The position numbers and the translations under genes are program-made. A stretch of 23,264 nucleotides of DNA from Hydnum rufescens UP504 (taxonomy: Eukaryota; Basidiomycota; Agaricomycetes; Cantharellales; Hydnaceae), in contig MU129193.1 of assembly GCA_014904985.1 (NCBI GenBank), positions 37,957 to 61,220 on the forward strand, written 5' to 3'. A model generated the notes under the pieces. The model had not been told where the DNA came from and did not search any database. It worked only from the letters and a program-made list of their open reading frames with translations. Positions 8,682 through 17,155 of the stretch are shown here, piece after piece. The stretch's first letter is position 1. Each line of letters begins with the position of its first letter.

Positions 8682-8783
8682 GTAAGTAACCTTGTGTACC
8701 CACAATGGTGTAAAAAGAGCAACAGATGCTGCTCTTTTTATGCTGGTTTGAATTTTTTACTAACACATTATTTATTATTCTAG
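8682..8783 (+). other. Left intron 4 with hairpin A4
   Basis: The donor is CAAG|GTAAGTAACC, the branch point TTACTAACACATT, and the acceptor TTATTATTCTAG|GT. Hairpin A4 (about 8705-8743) is the least perfect: TAAAAAGAGCAACA faces TGCTGCTCTTTTTA with one mismatch. The preceding exon hairpin (8641-8672) again carries AACCACAC / GTGTGGTT arms. Confidence 0.75.
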
Positions 8784-9003
8784 GTACCGCCTTACCACAA
8801 ACACCAAAATGAAGACCTGCCAAAGGAACCCCCCCCCAGGGAATGACAATGCCCCTGCCACATGGAAACCAACAATGTGACCCACCAAAACAAGTGCCAA
8901 ATGAAACCTGCTGAACCGAGGAGTGAAACCAGGCCAGACCACCACCCACTACTGTGGGTGTGCCCACCCCAACAGACACCAGGGACCAGGCTGGTCAGTC
9001 ACA

Positions 9004-9063
9004 TGGGGGACCTAATTTAGGTACCACTTTCAGGGCAGAAAATGGTACCTAATAGGTCCCCCA
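9004..9063. repeat. Central palindrome between the convergent arrays
   Basis: TGGGGGACCTAATTTAGGTA plus CCA (9004-9026) faces TGGTACCTAATAGGTCCCCC plus A (9043-9063), pairing throughout except a 2-nt bulge, with a 16-nt loop. It sits where plus-strand modules end and minus-strand modules begin. Confidence 0.75.
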
Positions 9064-9137
9064 GACCTTACAGCCCGAAATCAGGCTATTCCAATTCAGT
9101 TTTTGGGCCATCTATCGGCCAATCCATGGCTGTGCCA

Positions 9138-9240
9138 GATTATTTATTTATTTATTATTATTTGTTGGTATTTATTATTATTATTATTATTATTATTACT
9201 ACTATTATTATATACATATTATGCTATATACATATTATCC
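9138..9240. repeat. AT microsatellite, TTA/TAT repeats
   Basis: TATTTATTTATT and a long (TAT)n run, interrupted by GTTGG and CTACTA, lead into two TATACATATTAT units. Apparent open frames across it (Ile- and Leu-rich) are composition artefacts. Confidence 0.85.
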
Positions 9241-9434
9241 CCCCCCGGGTCTGCCACCACAGGGGGGATGGTTCATGCAGGTCACGCACCTGCATATACC
9301 CACCATGCCCAATTGGGGCCAGTTCCATTTGGGTGCTCCCTTGAGGGGGCCAATTTTCATTCGTGGGGGCTCATTCATGGTGTGTCATTTGGTGGGTTTG
9401 TATTTGAGGGTTCGTGCAGGTTCTGGGCTAGGAT

Positions 9435-9541
9435 CTGAAGAAATAAACAAGAAATGTTAGTTAAACATTAATGCAGTGCAAAAAGAGCAGCTTATGCTGC
9501 TCTTTTTGCACCACAAGAATAAGAAATAAAATAAAACATAC
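9435..9541 (-). other. Right intron 3 with hairpin A5
   Basis: On the minus strand the donor is AAA|GTATGT at 9541, the branch point TTAACTAACATTTC, and the acceptor TTTCTTCAG at 9435. A 16-bp perfect inverted repeat (9476-9491 with 9496-9511, GTGCAAAAAGAGCAGC) surrounds TTAT. The hairpin-to-acceptor gap is 41 nt. Confidence 0.7.
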
Positions 9542-9547
9542 TTTCTA

Positions 9548-9580
9548 GTACCCCACACCCACTGCAGCAGTGTGGGGTAC
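9548..9580 (-). repeat. Exon-terminal hairpin B6
   Basis: GTACCCCACAC (9548-9558) pairs perfectly with GTGTGGGGTAC (9570-9580). It lies 7 nt before the minus-strand donor at 9541. Confidence 0.75.
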
Positions 9581-9633
9581 TGAGGCCATGGCTCTGGCTC
9601 ATACATATGGCAGTTTGTACAGCAGTTTGTATG

Positions 9634-9681
9634 GGGGCTCGCACAGGGGCTCGCATGGGGGTTTGCATGGGGGTTTGCATG
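9634..9681 (-). repeat. 12-bp tandem repeat, 4 units
   Basis: Four units run GGGGCTCGCACA, GGGGCTCGCATG, GGGGTTTGCATG, GGGGTTTGCATG. They lie inside a minus-strand exon of the array. The Ala/Asn/Pro/His-rich frame across them is a product of the repeat. Confidence 0.8.
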
Positions 9682-9776
9682 GGTGCCCCATCGTTTGGGC
9701 ACCCTGTTGTTTGGGTCTCGATAAGGGGGTTATGGGGGGGTTTGCATCGGTATTTGTTTGCAGGGGTTGTCGAGAC

Positions 9777-9880
9777 CTACAGAATAAAACTTGTAAATTA
9801 GTTGAGAATTAAACACCATGCAAAAAGAGCAGCTTTTGCTGCTCTTTTGCATGGCTGTAGCTACTGGGCTGGGGACTTAC
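9777..9880 (-). other. Right intron 2 with hairpin A6
   Basis: On the minus strand the donor is AAG|GTAAGT at 9880, the branch point CTCAACTAATTTAC, and the acceptor TTCTGTAG|GT at 9777. CATGCAAAAAGAGCAGC (from 9817) pairs with the segment 9838-9853 around TTTT, with one unpaired A. Confidence 0.75.
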
Positions 9881-9890
9881 CTTATATAGA

Positions 9891-9918
9891 CCACACACCC
9901 ACTGTGGCAGGTGTGTGG
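9891..9918 (-). repeat. Exon-terminal hairpin B7
   Basis: CCACACACC (9891-9899) pairs with GGTGTGTGG (9910-9918). The minus-strand donor follows 10 nt away at 9880. Confidence 0.7.
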
Positions 9919-10115
9919 CCTCATTTGGCATGGTGCCATATGTCATGTCATTGGCACGGTGCTGTATGCCATGTCATTGCCATGGTGCTGTAGGTCGCGT
10001 CATTGGTGTGTTGGCGTGTGTTGCATCATTGGCATGCTGCCATAGGTCGCATCGTTTGGTGTGTTTGCGTCGTTGGCATGCTGCTATATGTCGTGTCATT
10101 TGGCATGTCTTCACT
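9918..10115 (-). repeat. Degenerate about 26-bp tandem repeat in array exon
   Basis: Plus-strand units resemble GGTGCCATATGTCATGTCAT plus TGGCAC, GGTGCTGTATGCCATGTCAT plus TGCCAT, then increasingly diverged versions (GCTGCCATAGGTCGCATCGT and so on), some fused into units of roughly double length. Confidence 0.65.
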
Positions 10116-10179
10116 TGGGCATTGCCGTTTGGGCCCTCGTTTGTGTGTTTTCGTTGTGCCTTGGACCCCAGGTCTCAAT

Positions 10180-10284
10180 CTAGAAGAATACAAGATATAT
10201 TAGTAAAAAGATTCAAAGGAGCACAAAAAGAGCAGCTTTTGCTGCTCTTTTTGCATTGTTGTATCTACTAGGGAGAACACTCAC
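10180..10284 (-). other. Right intron 1 with hairpin A7
   Basis: On the minus strand the donor is AAG|GTGAGT at 10284, the branch point TTACTAATATATC, and the acceptor ATTCTTCTAG at 10180. CAAAAAGAGCAGC (10224-10236) pairs with GCTGCTCTTTTTG (10241-10253) around TTTT. The hairpin-to-acceptor gap is 44 nt. Confidence 0.75.
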
Positions 10285-10426
10285 CTTGTGACCACACCCC
10301 CACAGCAGCGGGTGTGTGTCGTGTGCTTGCCTTTCCAGGCAGTGCTTGTTTTGGTTGCAGAGATATGAAGGAAGATGCGAACTCAACGCTGGCAATTGCC
10401 GGTATTTAAGAAGCACCCAGTGCTGA

Positions 10427-10498
10427 CACTACAAGCACAGTACACATTAATAGTAAGCATGTAGATGTGAAATAAGTACTATATAATAAATATTTGTG
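10427..10498 (+). repeat. About 72-bp direct repeat, left copy
   Basis: GACACTACAAGCACAG, ATTAATAGTAAGCATGTAGA and TATATAATAAATATTTGT recur in the same order at 11275-11346 with substitutions and small indels. The pair flanks a 0.77-kb segment. Confidence 0.6.
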
Positions 10499-11274
10499 CA
10501 AGAAAATAAAAAAAAAAAAGGAAAAAAAGGGAAAGAGAATGGGGGTTGAAACCTGGCAGGCCTTTCCGTTTTTGGGGGAAACAGGAAAGTTTCCCAGGAG
10601 ACCGATCCTTGAAGGATGGAAGAGCATAGTTTTTAAAGGGAAGGTGGCCACCCTTCTTGAGGTGTCCACCCTGCAAGGCAGGGGGTTAGGCAAAAGTTCG
10701 AATCACGAATATTTGCATCCGGAGGTGTGGCAGAAGGAGGATGAGGGTGCTGAGTTCGAACCATGGGCAGTCCTGTAGGACCCGCCCGATGGAGTTCTTA
10801 CACACTCCACCAGTGTTAATTCGGTAGTATCCGAATTAAGGAGTGGGGAGGGACCGGAGGATTGGAGGAGTTCGGTTCCAATGGATTGTCCAGTCCGTGG
10901 GACTGAGACCATTCCGCCTAGCCCGACAGGCTAGTAATTTCCTGGAGGGTTAGGGTTTCTATGCCCACTAGGGCAAAGTAAGAAGGTTTAGGCATAAAGC
11001 TGGGAGTTGCACAGTGTGTAGTGCGTAATCAACAGGTCTGCGACTCTATGAGACGACAGTTGATGGTGGTAGAAAAGATGCATTCCCCGGGCATTTGCCA
11101 CGGCTCTTTCCATACAGGCAGTATGACTAAGGAAGGCTATGTAAAGAAAAGGGCAATTCCCAGGGCAGCACCAAACTCCTCTGTGAGGAGAAGCTTTCCA
11201 CTGGTTGGATTTAGAAGCTATGGTAAACCTGTTAAAAGAATGAAGTCGCCTCATGGCTTAAGGGATCTATAACA
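10499..11274. mobile_element. Insert between direct repeats, unclassified
   Basis: It starts with a purine tract (AAAATAAAAAAAAAAAAGG and on to 10543). It contains short palindromes (TTAATTCGG...CCGAATTAA at 10816-10840; CCTAGCCCGACAGGCTAG near 10917) and two B-box-like GTTCGAA motifs (10696, 10753). The second is preceded by a weak A-box, TGGCAGAAGG (10728). These hints suggest a Pol III-derived or other nonautonomous insert, but I recognise no known element and no protein. Confidence 0.3.
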
Positions 11275-11346
11275 CCACTAACACTACAAGTACAATCCAG
11301 ATTAATAGCAAGCATGTAGACATATAATATATAATATATAATAATA
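11275..11346 (+). repeat. About 72-bp direct repeat, right copy
   Basis: This matches 10427-10498 in order (AACACTACAAGTACAA, ATTAATAGCAAGCATGTAGA, ATATAATAATATTTGT). The middle is richer in TATAAT units. Confidence 0.6.
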
Positions 11347-11363
11347 TTTGTTTCCAAATGTGA

Positions 11364-11745
11364 AGAGAGGATGATAAAGGCCAGAGCTACATAAGGCATG
11401 ATATGGCTAATTGAAAAGTGGATTGGGCCACTTCTATGCATCAGAATTGGCCAAAATTTGAATATATTGATGGTATATATTTACTCTACATGGGCAACGA
11501 GTTATATTGGACATTCTGGGCATTTTTCAATTTTTCACCCTTCATTCCCTATTTAGGGAATTGAAGGTGTGAAAATTGAAAAATGCTTAGAACGTCCAAT
11601 ATAACCTGTTGCCATGTAGAGTAAATATATACCATTAATATATTCAAATTTTGGCCAATTCTGATTGCATAGAATGGCCCATCCACTTTGCAATTAGCCA
11701 TATCATGCCTTATTTAGCTCTGACTCATTTATCTTCTTCTTTAGA
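11364..11745. mobile_element. Foldback (long-palindrome) element
   Basis: Two arms of about 186 bp (11366-11551 and 11554-11745) are near-perfect inverted copies that meet at CCCTATTTAGGG. Shared arm landmarks include AAGGCATGATATGGCTAATT, CAGAATTGGCCAAAATTTGA and TAGAGTAAATATATACCAT (or complements). There is no coding capacity. The right end is lost in the N gap. It resembles a MITE or foldback element; target duplications cannot be checked because of the gap. Confidence 0.75.
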
Positions 11746-11770
11746 NNNNNNNNNNNNNNNNNNNNNNNNN
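11746..11770. other. Assembly gap (25 N)
   Basis: Twenty-five N immediately follow the right arm of the foldback element, so the true distance to 11771 is unknown. Confidence 0.98.
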
Positions 11771-12473
11771 GAACTGTAATTGATTGGTTTAAGGTAAGTG
11801 TATATACATGGAGTTAAAGGAGGACTGGAATGCTTGCCTGCAATGTGGGAACCATAATTGATTGGTTATCAAGTCACAAGGCCTGCATGACATTACATAG
11901 ACAAAGAGAAACAATGTGTGTACACACAAAGAGAAACATGTTGAGACATGAACCACGGCCACGCTTCCAATCTGGTACATGCCGGACAAGGCCATGGGGC
12001 TTCCCTCAGCTGTCTTCCCTAATTCAGGTGACACTGAGGTAAGCACCCCATCTGTCACTACCTACATAGCACCTGTTACTTATGACTCACCTAATGTATA
12101 GTCCATACCTCATTAGGTTATGGGCCCATAAAGGCAGGCAACCCAGTACTACCCAAAATCATGACAACAACAGAACCCAGTGACAGCAAGACTCACATCC
12201 CATGCCTCATGAGCTTGAATTTCCCAATATGGAAGGTCTGAATTAGTGCAAAAATTCAAACCATTGGGGCATCTGACATCCTATCTGGCATTGAAACATG
12301 CCCTCACTCCTCCAGCCCATACATCTTGAGCACCACTGTCTCTGAAGAAGCCCATGATCCAACTCAGTCAGCCACAAATGTAGGTCTAGTTAGATATTAT
12401 GAGCCTTGCATTTATATAGTCTAACTAGAGGTTTTGATGCTGGGGCCCCTGGGGCTGGCTAACCTGATTTCCA
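11771..12473. other. Unassigned region with small repeats
   Basis: No credible gene is seen. ATTGATTGGTTT near 11780 recurs as ATTGATTGGTTA near 11857, a roughly 77-bp spaced pair. Inverted repeats are ACCTAATG / CATTAGGT (12089-12096, 12111-12118) and TCTAGTTAGA / TCTAACTAGA (12385-12394, 12420-12429). GGGGCCCCTGGGG at 12442-12454 echoes the G/C palindromes of the adjoining inverted-repeat end. Confidence 0.4.
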
Positions 12474-13059
12474 TGGTTCAGGCAGGGGCCCCCAGGGGCC
12501 CCTGTGTGGGACTTCACATATCAAACCAAGCTCCAACTTATAGATCTCAACTAGGACTCTCTCCTGTACCACTGTAGTAGAACCAACTTCTATTATGAGG
12601 AGTATGTACAAACTATGGACACAGAGGAGTATTTATACACAGGAGTGGGATTAGAAAACTATAAGAAGTGATGTAGTTATACACAGGGGTGGAATTAGAA
12701 GAGTATAAGTTGTGAGATGAGGTCACTGGGACATTAGAAGAGATTATGGTTATTTGAGTCTTGTGGAAAAAGAAGAGAAGTCCATAGATCAAGTTGATCA
12801 GTGGAGATATTGGAGAGATCAAACTGAATGGGAGATAGTGACACAGAGCTGGTCATTGAGGTCAGATTGGTAGGATAGACAGGCACACCAGAATGTGTCA
12901 CTGTGGGCACTGTGTTACTGAAGGTTGATGTTGATGGTCCATACAGGTTTGGATTAGAACCCAGACCCATTGTACTTAAGCCTAAATCGACACCAAGGCC
13001 TGAACCTGAACCATCAGAGTTCCAAACACCACCTGGGCCAACACCAGGGTGCATTGTGG

Positions 13060-13270
13060 CCACAGGATTTGAACTCAAAGTCACCAAATGATCCAAATTC
13101 GAAGTCACTGAAGGATCCAAATTTGAAGCCATTGAATGGTCCAAATTTGAAGTTCCCAAATAATTCAAACTTGAACTTGCTGGAGGCTCCAATCTTGAAC
13201 TTGCTGGAGGATCCAATCTTGAACTCGCTGGAGGATCCAATCTTGAATCTGCTGGAGGACCCAATCTCAA
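13060..13270 (-). repeat. 24-bp tandem repeat in gene X, right copy
   Basis: These are the same units as at 2203-2402 in reverse orientation. Here the frame continuous with the upstream block gives PPASSRLD, PPASSRLE and related octapeptides, supporting that as the original frame. Confidence 0.8.
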
Positions 13271-14309
13271 AGTCACTGAATGACTTGAAGTCGTGGGAGA
13301 ATTCAATGCCAAAGCCATTGGGTTATCGAAGTCCAGAGAATCAGAGTCAGATTCATCAATGAAGGGCTTTGATTGAATGTGAGTAGACCTTGCAATGCCC
13401 TTGGACTTGGCAGCAGAAGCTGGGGCTTTCTGAGACTTCCATGAGGTCAGTTTGGCTGCCTTGTTGAAGTTGTGGTTGACTCGGATCCAAATTCTAGCCC
13501 TGCATCTTGGACATGGCAGACTGCATTACCATCCCTGTCAATGACCAATGGGACAGCAGTGTCATCATCAGCATCATCCTCAGTCCATCTTTCAAGCTTA
13601 ATGGGCAGCTATTCCCCTTTTGGAACTTGGAAACAAGGAATCTCCACTGTCCACCTTCCCAGCTCTTGTTGGTGCAGCTTGGATGTGGAGCAGGGCATTC
13701 TTCTTCAAGCAGCCACCCAATGAAGTGAATATGATGCTGGCAAAGCAATGCAAGTAATTGGACCCAAGGAACAGAAACTGGAAACCAGGCATGGCCATTG
13801 GAGATGAACAAGTTCCTCAAATACTTTGAGGTTGCAGAGTAGCCAAGTCTCTGGTCTTAAGTTTGTGTTCTTGCTGTACTTTTTCTGCCTCTTCATGCCA
13901 CTTTGAAATTCCAGTAGCATCCAGCTGCTCATTCATGAGCTTAACAAACAGCTCCTCAAGAGACTTCTTCAGATTAAACTGCTTCTTGGCAAGCTGTTGG
14001 ATTTCTGAAGATCCAAAAAAGATGGCATTCTGTGCATGGGCAGCATATGGATCAGGCCAAGAGCAAACAATGAATGCAACAACATGGGCATCAAAAGTGG
14101 CCATGTGCTGAATTTCGCCCATGAGAAGCTTCTTTTTCCAATGGATGTATTTGGTGAGCTTGTGCCACTTGTGACTTGGATATCCTTATCCACCTTTGAT
14201 TGTTGGGTGAGTGATCGCAGGTCATCTAGCCATGCCTCTAGGCCATCGGCATCCCCATTGAACTGTTCTTTCTCCTTGGCATATTTGAGTTGAAGTTCAC
14301 CTGGAGACA

Positions 14310-14372
14310 CTAAAAAGTGGAAGGGGTTTATCAGCATCAACTAAACCATCACAATAAACATGGTGTACTAAC
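14310..14372 (-). other. Gene X intron (right copy)
   Basis: On the minus strand GTTAGTACACC opens at 14372 and CTTTTTAG closes at 14310 (63 nt), matching 1099-1159 of the left copy. Two 1-nt indels inside the intron leave both boundaries unchanged. Confidence 0.6.
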
Positions 14373-14873
14373 ATTTGGGAAGACCAGCAAGTTTCCATTT
14401 TTGACTATATCCATTGAATGGATTAGGCAGCTGCTTGAGTGGAAAGAGTCACCAATATTTTCCAGTTGGAGGACTTGATGCAGCAGGCAGTTATATTTTT
14501 TGGCCATGGCTTCCAAAGTGTGATGAAAGGCCTCAGTAACCCCATGCACTTCATCCACCAGTGCAGTAGGAAAGAGACCCTATTGTACTGTGGTTGGTGA
14601 GGCTGGCCTTCTCCGCCACTGCTCAATTGGGTGTATGTATTTCATCTTTTGATGCTTCTTGCCTTTCGATATATCTGTATCTGATCAGCTCTCACATTCC
14701 ATCTCTCAAAAACTATGCCCTTGCTGATAGGGACCGGAAGTGGTACATATGATTGTTTTCTTCTTGACTTCAAAGTTGGCAAGTGTGTGCATCAGTCGGC
14801 TGGGAGTTGGATTGATGGCAACACTTGATCCTTGGGATGTCAGGGCCATGCTTGGATGAGGGCGCCAAACAAA

Positions 14874-15515
14874 TGTAAACACAAATAATTCTGGCTAAGT
14901 CCGGGTGTAGAGTCCAGCTAAGTCCGCCAAGATCCAGGCAAGAATGAGATAAAGGAGCTGTTAGGGGGATGTCGGAGGAGCGCGGTCCAGCACGCCCGGA
15001 AGGGGACTAGCAGAGAAATGAGCACAGTGGCTCTTAGCCCGTGGAGTCAACTGGATGATACTCAGAGCTGTAGTCTGTAGTCGCCGTACGAGTAACACAG
15101 AAATCCTCGAGATTATGTAAATATGAATAGGAATTACATTGAAGCGACCTTAGGTCCCAGCAGTAACAGCGGAAATCCTGGAGAGACCAAAGCTGCGGGT
15201 CTCTGGACTCGCTCTCGACTACTTATACATGATGACTATACTACGAGGAGGATCGCTAAACTGTGGGGCGTGGCTTTAAAGGGAGACAGGAACAGGAACA
15301 GGAACTTTGCCAGGGGACAAACTGGAAGCAAATGGGAAATGGAAAGGGAAATGGAAACCACAATAGGGTTGATCGGGGAGTCAAACCGGAATCAAAGCCG
15401 GAAAGCAAAGTGGATTGGGCGGAAGGAACTAAGCGGGAAACTGGGACTGGGAGGGTGGGTGGACAAGGACCGGAAGTGGGACCGAGGTTAAAGAGACCCC
15501 AAAACCCCTTGAACA
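14874..15515 (-). repeat. Ty3/gypsy LTR, copy 3 (inverted)
   Basis: On the minus strand it runs from TGTTCAAGGGG (15515) to TGTTTACA (14874), 642 bp, within one base of LTR2. The first 30 or so bases are diverged from LTR2, the rest is clearly homologous. No matching LTR is found at 12474, so this element copy is truncated. Confidence 0.75.
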
Positions 15516-16143
15516 TTCACATTTTTCTCTTTCCTCCCCTTTCTGTGTCACAGGTCTTTCAGTTTCTACAGTACCTGTGGTGTGCAGCTCTGTCTCAGAG
15601 TAGCAAGGCCCAACTTCACTCTTGAAATTTTGTCCAAGTCCCCACATTCCAGGTCTAATTGTAGTTTTTAATTTGTTCATCAGAAAATTTGATGCTGAAA
15701 GGGAACTCTATGTGGTAGGGATTTTTCCCTCCAACAATGCATGCCTCAAGCTTCATTTTCACTTTTGTCTCTGGATGTATCTTTCCTCCCCACCCCCATG
15801 GTGCCCTGTATGAGGACAATGAGAGGCTTCCAGAGCTGCTTGATCCACAATGGGATTCACCTTTTTGGGCAAGAAGTCTTGCAATGAACTATGACCCAGC
15901 ACCATGCATACCCCATCTTCTACACCAATGACAGCCATCTTCCTAAACCTGGCCTGAAATCAATTTCCACTCAGATTCTTAGCAATCAACCACCAAGAAC
16001 TGCTTGTATTTTAAGACTGTGATCATAAACACTATTCAAGGGCACCTCAAATAGAAGCAGTGTTGATGATAGTGGTAGGATGCAAGAGAAAAACAGAGTA
16101 AAATCAATGGAGTACTAGCAAAGGTTGCAAACAGCTGCGCCAG
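15516..16143. other. Unassigned segment with a short coding-like stretch
   Basis: A plus-strand frame of 64 codons (15737-15931) includes YEDNERLPELLDPQWDSPFW and looks more protein-like than its surroundings. It could be an exon of a decayed gene, but I recognise no family. CTTTCTGTGTCACAG at about 15538-15552 could act as an acceptor. The rest (15932-16143) shows nothing I can name. Confidence 0.25.
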
Positions 16144-16516
16144 TGATTAGAGTCAGGTGTTAAGGGTTGTTCCTAGTATGTGGGAGTGATTATGTAATCA
16201 GGCTGAGTAGGAACGGGAAGCCCTTAATATATCTGACAAGTGGATTTGTGAAGCGAATGATTACATAATGTCATGGACAATGAGAATGCAGAGATCAGAG
16301 CAAAAGAACTGAATTCCCAAGAGACTGGAGACAAGAGAGAATGGATGAAGAGAGAGTCAGGTACAGACATATATTCTTGATCTTTCTAAGGAGCTAGAGT
16401 ACTGGAGATAGCTACTTATATAGAGATCAAGGACAATAAGGGAGGAATTACAATAAGGTGAGGGATGAGGTCATGTGATGGGGTTATGTAAGAGGTTGCA
16501 AGTACGACTTGTAACA
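16144..16516 (-). repeat. Probable solo LTR of a second family, minus strand
   Basis: On the minus strand it starts TGTTACAAGTCG (16516). It contains a TATA-like CTCTATATAAGTAGC (about 16405-16425) and a pyrimidine-rich leader, and ends near CTCTAATCA before CTGGCGCAGC (16131-16142), which resembles a primer-binding site. No internal coding region or second LTR is seen. Boundaries are inferred. Confidence 0.4.
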
Positions 16517-17155
16517 TTGGGGATTGGTGCTTGTCACTGCTGCCAATTAGTAAAGTGGCCTTTTGCTGCTCTTGACAAATCATGTGCCTTTGCCACTGGT
16601 AAATTCCCCATGGTTTGAAAGCAAGTCAAGTGTAAGCCACACTGAGTAGGCCTGCTCAATTCTTCTTAATTCTGCTTGCGAACGACCAAAATCTCTTTTT
16701 CTGATCTAAGTTTGGGTCTTGCCAAGACCAACAAAGTTTGAAAGTTGCTCGGCCGGATCTAAACTTTCACTGTGCCTGTACACAATCAAAACCATTGTGA
16801 ACATCAACTCTCACTCTTGTCGATAACTTTTTTGGATCCGGTGACCCCGGAAACACTGGAGTTTATTGTGGAATTTCTTTACCATCCCTTTTGGCAAGCT
16901 TTCACAGGGATTGAGCAGCTTTATTCATGTTTTTGTTGGAGCTTCACAAATATTGTGCTCATTTCTGTTTCACCCGGTAATTCCCTTTTAGAGCGCCAAG
17001 CGAGAAAAAGTTGAAAAAAAGTTTGCCATTCGCAAATTCCTTTCACCAGAATTGAGCAGGTCTACTTCCAAATCCAGATATTACAGTGCCAAAGTTTGCA
17101 TTAACTTGTATTGAATCTTAATTTCAAATCCGGATTCCCGTTTCTCGTTTGACCT
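16517..17155. other. No identifiable feature
   Basis: AT-richer DNA with one 80-codon plus-strand frame (16772-17014) that has no recognisable motif. I see no RNA gene or repeat here. Confidence 0.4.

Larger units (their letters stand above)
7604..8995 (+). repeat. Left array of exon-hairpin-intron modules (plus strand)
   Basis: Five exon-like segments (7649-7882, 7976-8190, 8293-8419, 8520-8681, 8784 to about 8990) are separated by four introns of 93-102 nt and preceded by a lone branch point and acceptor (CTACTAACATACTTTTATTA, AG at 7648). Exons are A/C-rich and share words such as AATGAAGACC, CCAAATGAACCCCCCC and AATGACAATGCCCC. TGA and TAA triplets, often inside those words, interrupt the frames, so I see no protein. 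Each exon ends in an inverted repeat of CCACACC / GGTGTGG type; in the first four it lies about 9 nt from the intron. The last has no donor after it and runs into the central palindrome. I infer a tandemly duplicated noncoding transcription unit, possibly driven from LTR2. Confidence 0.7.
9240..10330 (-). repeat. Right array of exon-hairpin-intron modules (minus strand)
   Basis: Read on the minus strand, exon-like segments (about 10330-10285, 10179-9881, 9776-9542, then 9434 down to about 9240) alternate with introns at 10284-10180, 9880-9777 and 9541-9435. Exons are again A/C-rich with words like CCATGCAAACCCCC and CCAATGACATGGCAT, and contain short tandem repeats of their own (12 bp at 9634-9681; about 26 bp at 9918-10115). 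Exon-terminal hairpins (10291-10320, 9891-9918, 9548-9580) again sit just upstream of the donors. No protein frame is credible. The module matches that of the left array, so the two arrays are convergent. Confidence 0.7.
12613..14849 (-). pseudogene. Gene X, right copy (minus strand), frameshifted
   Basis: This is the same unknown gene as at 594-2850, reading leftward from ATG at 14849 (MALTSQGSSVAINPTPSRLM). This copy preserves frame over the C-terminal half better: DNPMALALNSPTTSSHSV leads straight into PPASSRLD octapeptide repeats and the Ser/Thr/Pro-rich tail ending near 12734. The N-terminal acidic block intact in the left copy is disrupted here (about 14630-14780). A 63-nt intron is kept (14310-14372). 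HVVAFIVCSWPDPYAAHAQN and QFNLKKSLEELFVKLMNEQ are readable at about 14100-13960. The protein is predicted soluble, with no signal peptide or membrane segment that I can defend. Function unknown. Confidence 0.55.
12474..15515 (-). mobile_element. Inverted copy of the LTR-gene X segment
   Basis: This segment is the reverse complement of 1-2988: G/C palindromic end (12474-12507), gene X (12613-14849), primer-binding region (14850-14873) and LTR (14874-15515). The internal parts have nearly equal length (about 2.40 against 2.42 kb). Identity is very high except around L 670-840 / R 14630-14780, where the copies differ by many indels. It is either a second truncated element in opposite orientation or part of an inverted segmental duplication. 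Confidence 0.8.

Noticed and set aside
9042..9702. Open frames of 80-111 codons across the array and microsatellite
   Set aside because: They are made of TAT repeats, 12-bp repeats or A/C-rich words, with no conserved protein signal, and cross predicted introns.
7899..10253. Hairpin A copies as independent MITE insertions
   Set aside because: No target duplications are seen and spacing to branch point and acceptor is too constant; duplication of whole modules explains it better.
7899..10255. Regularly recurring palindromes as a CRISPR array
   Set aside because: Spacing is 250-750 bp, orientation changes, the intervening segments are similar to each other, and the context is eukaryotic with splice signals.
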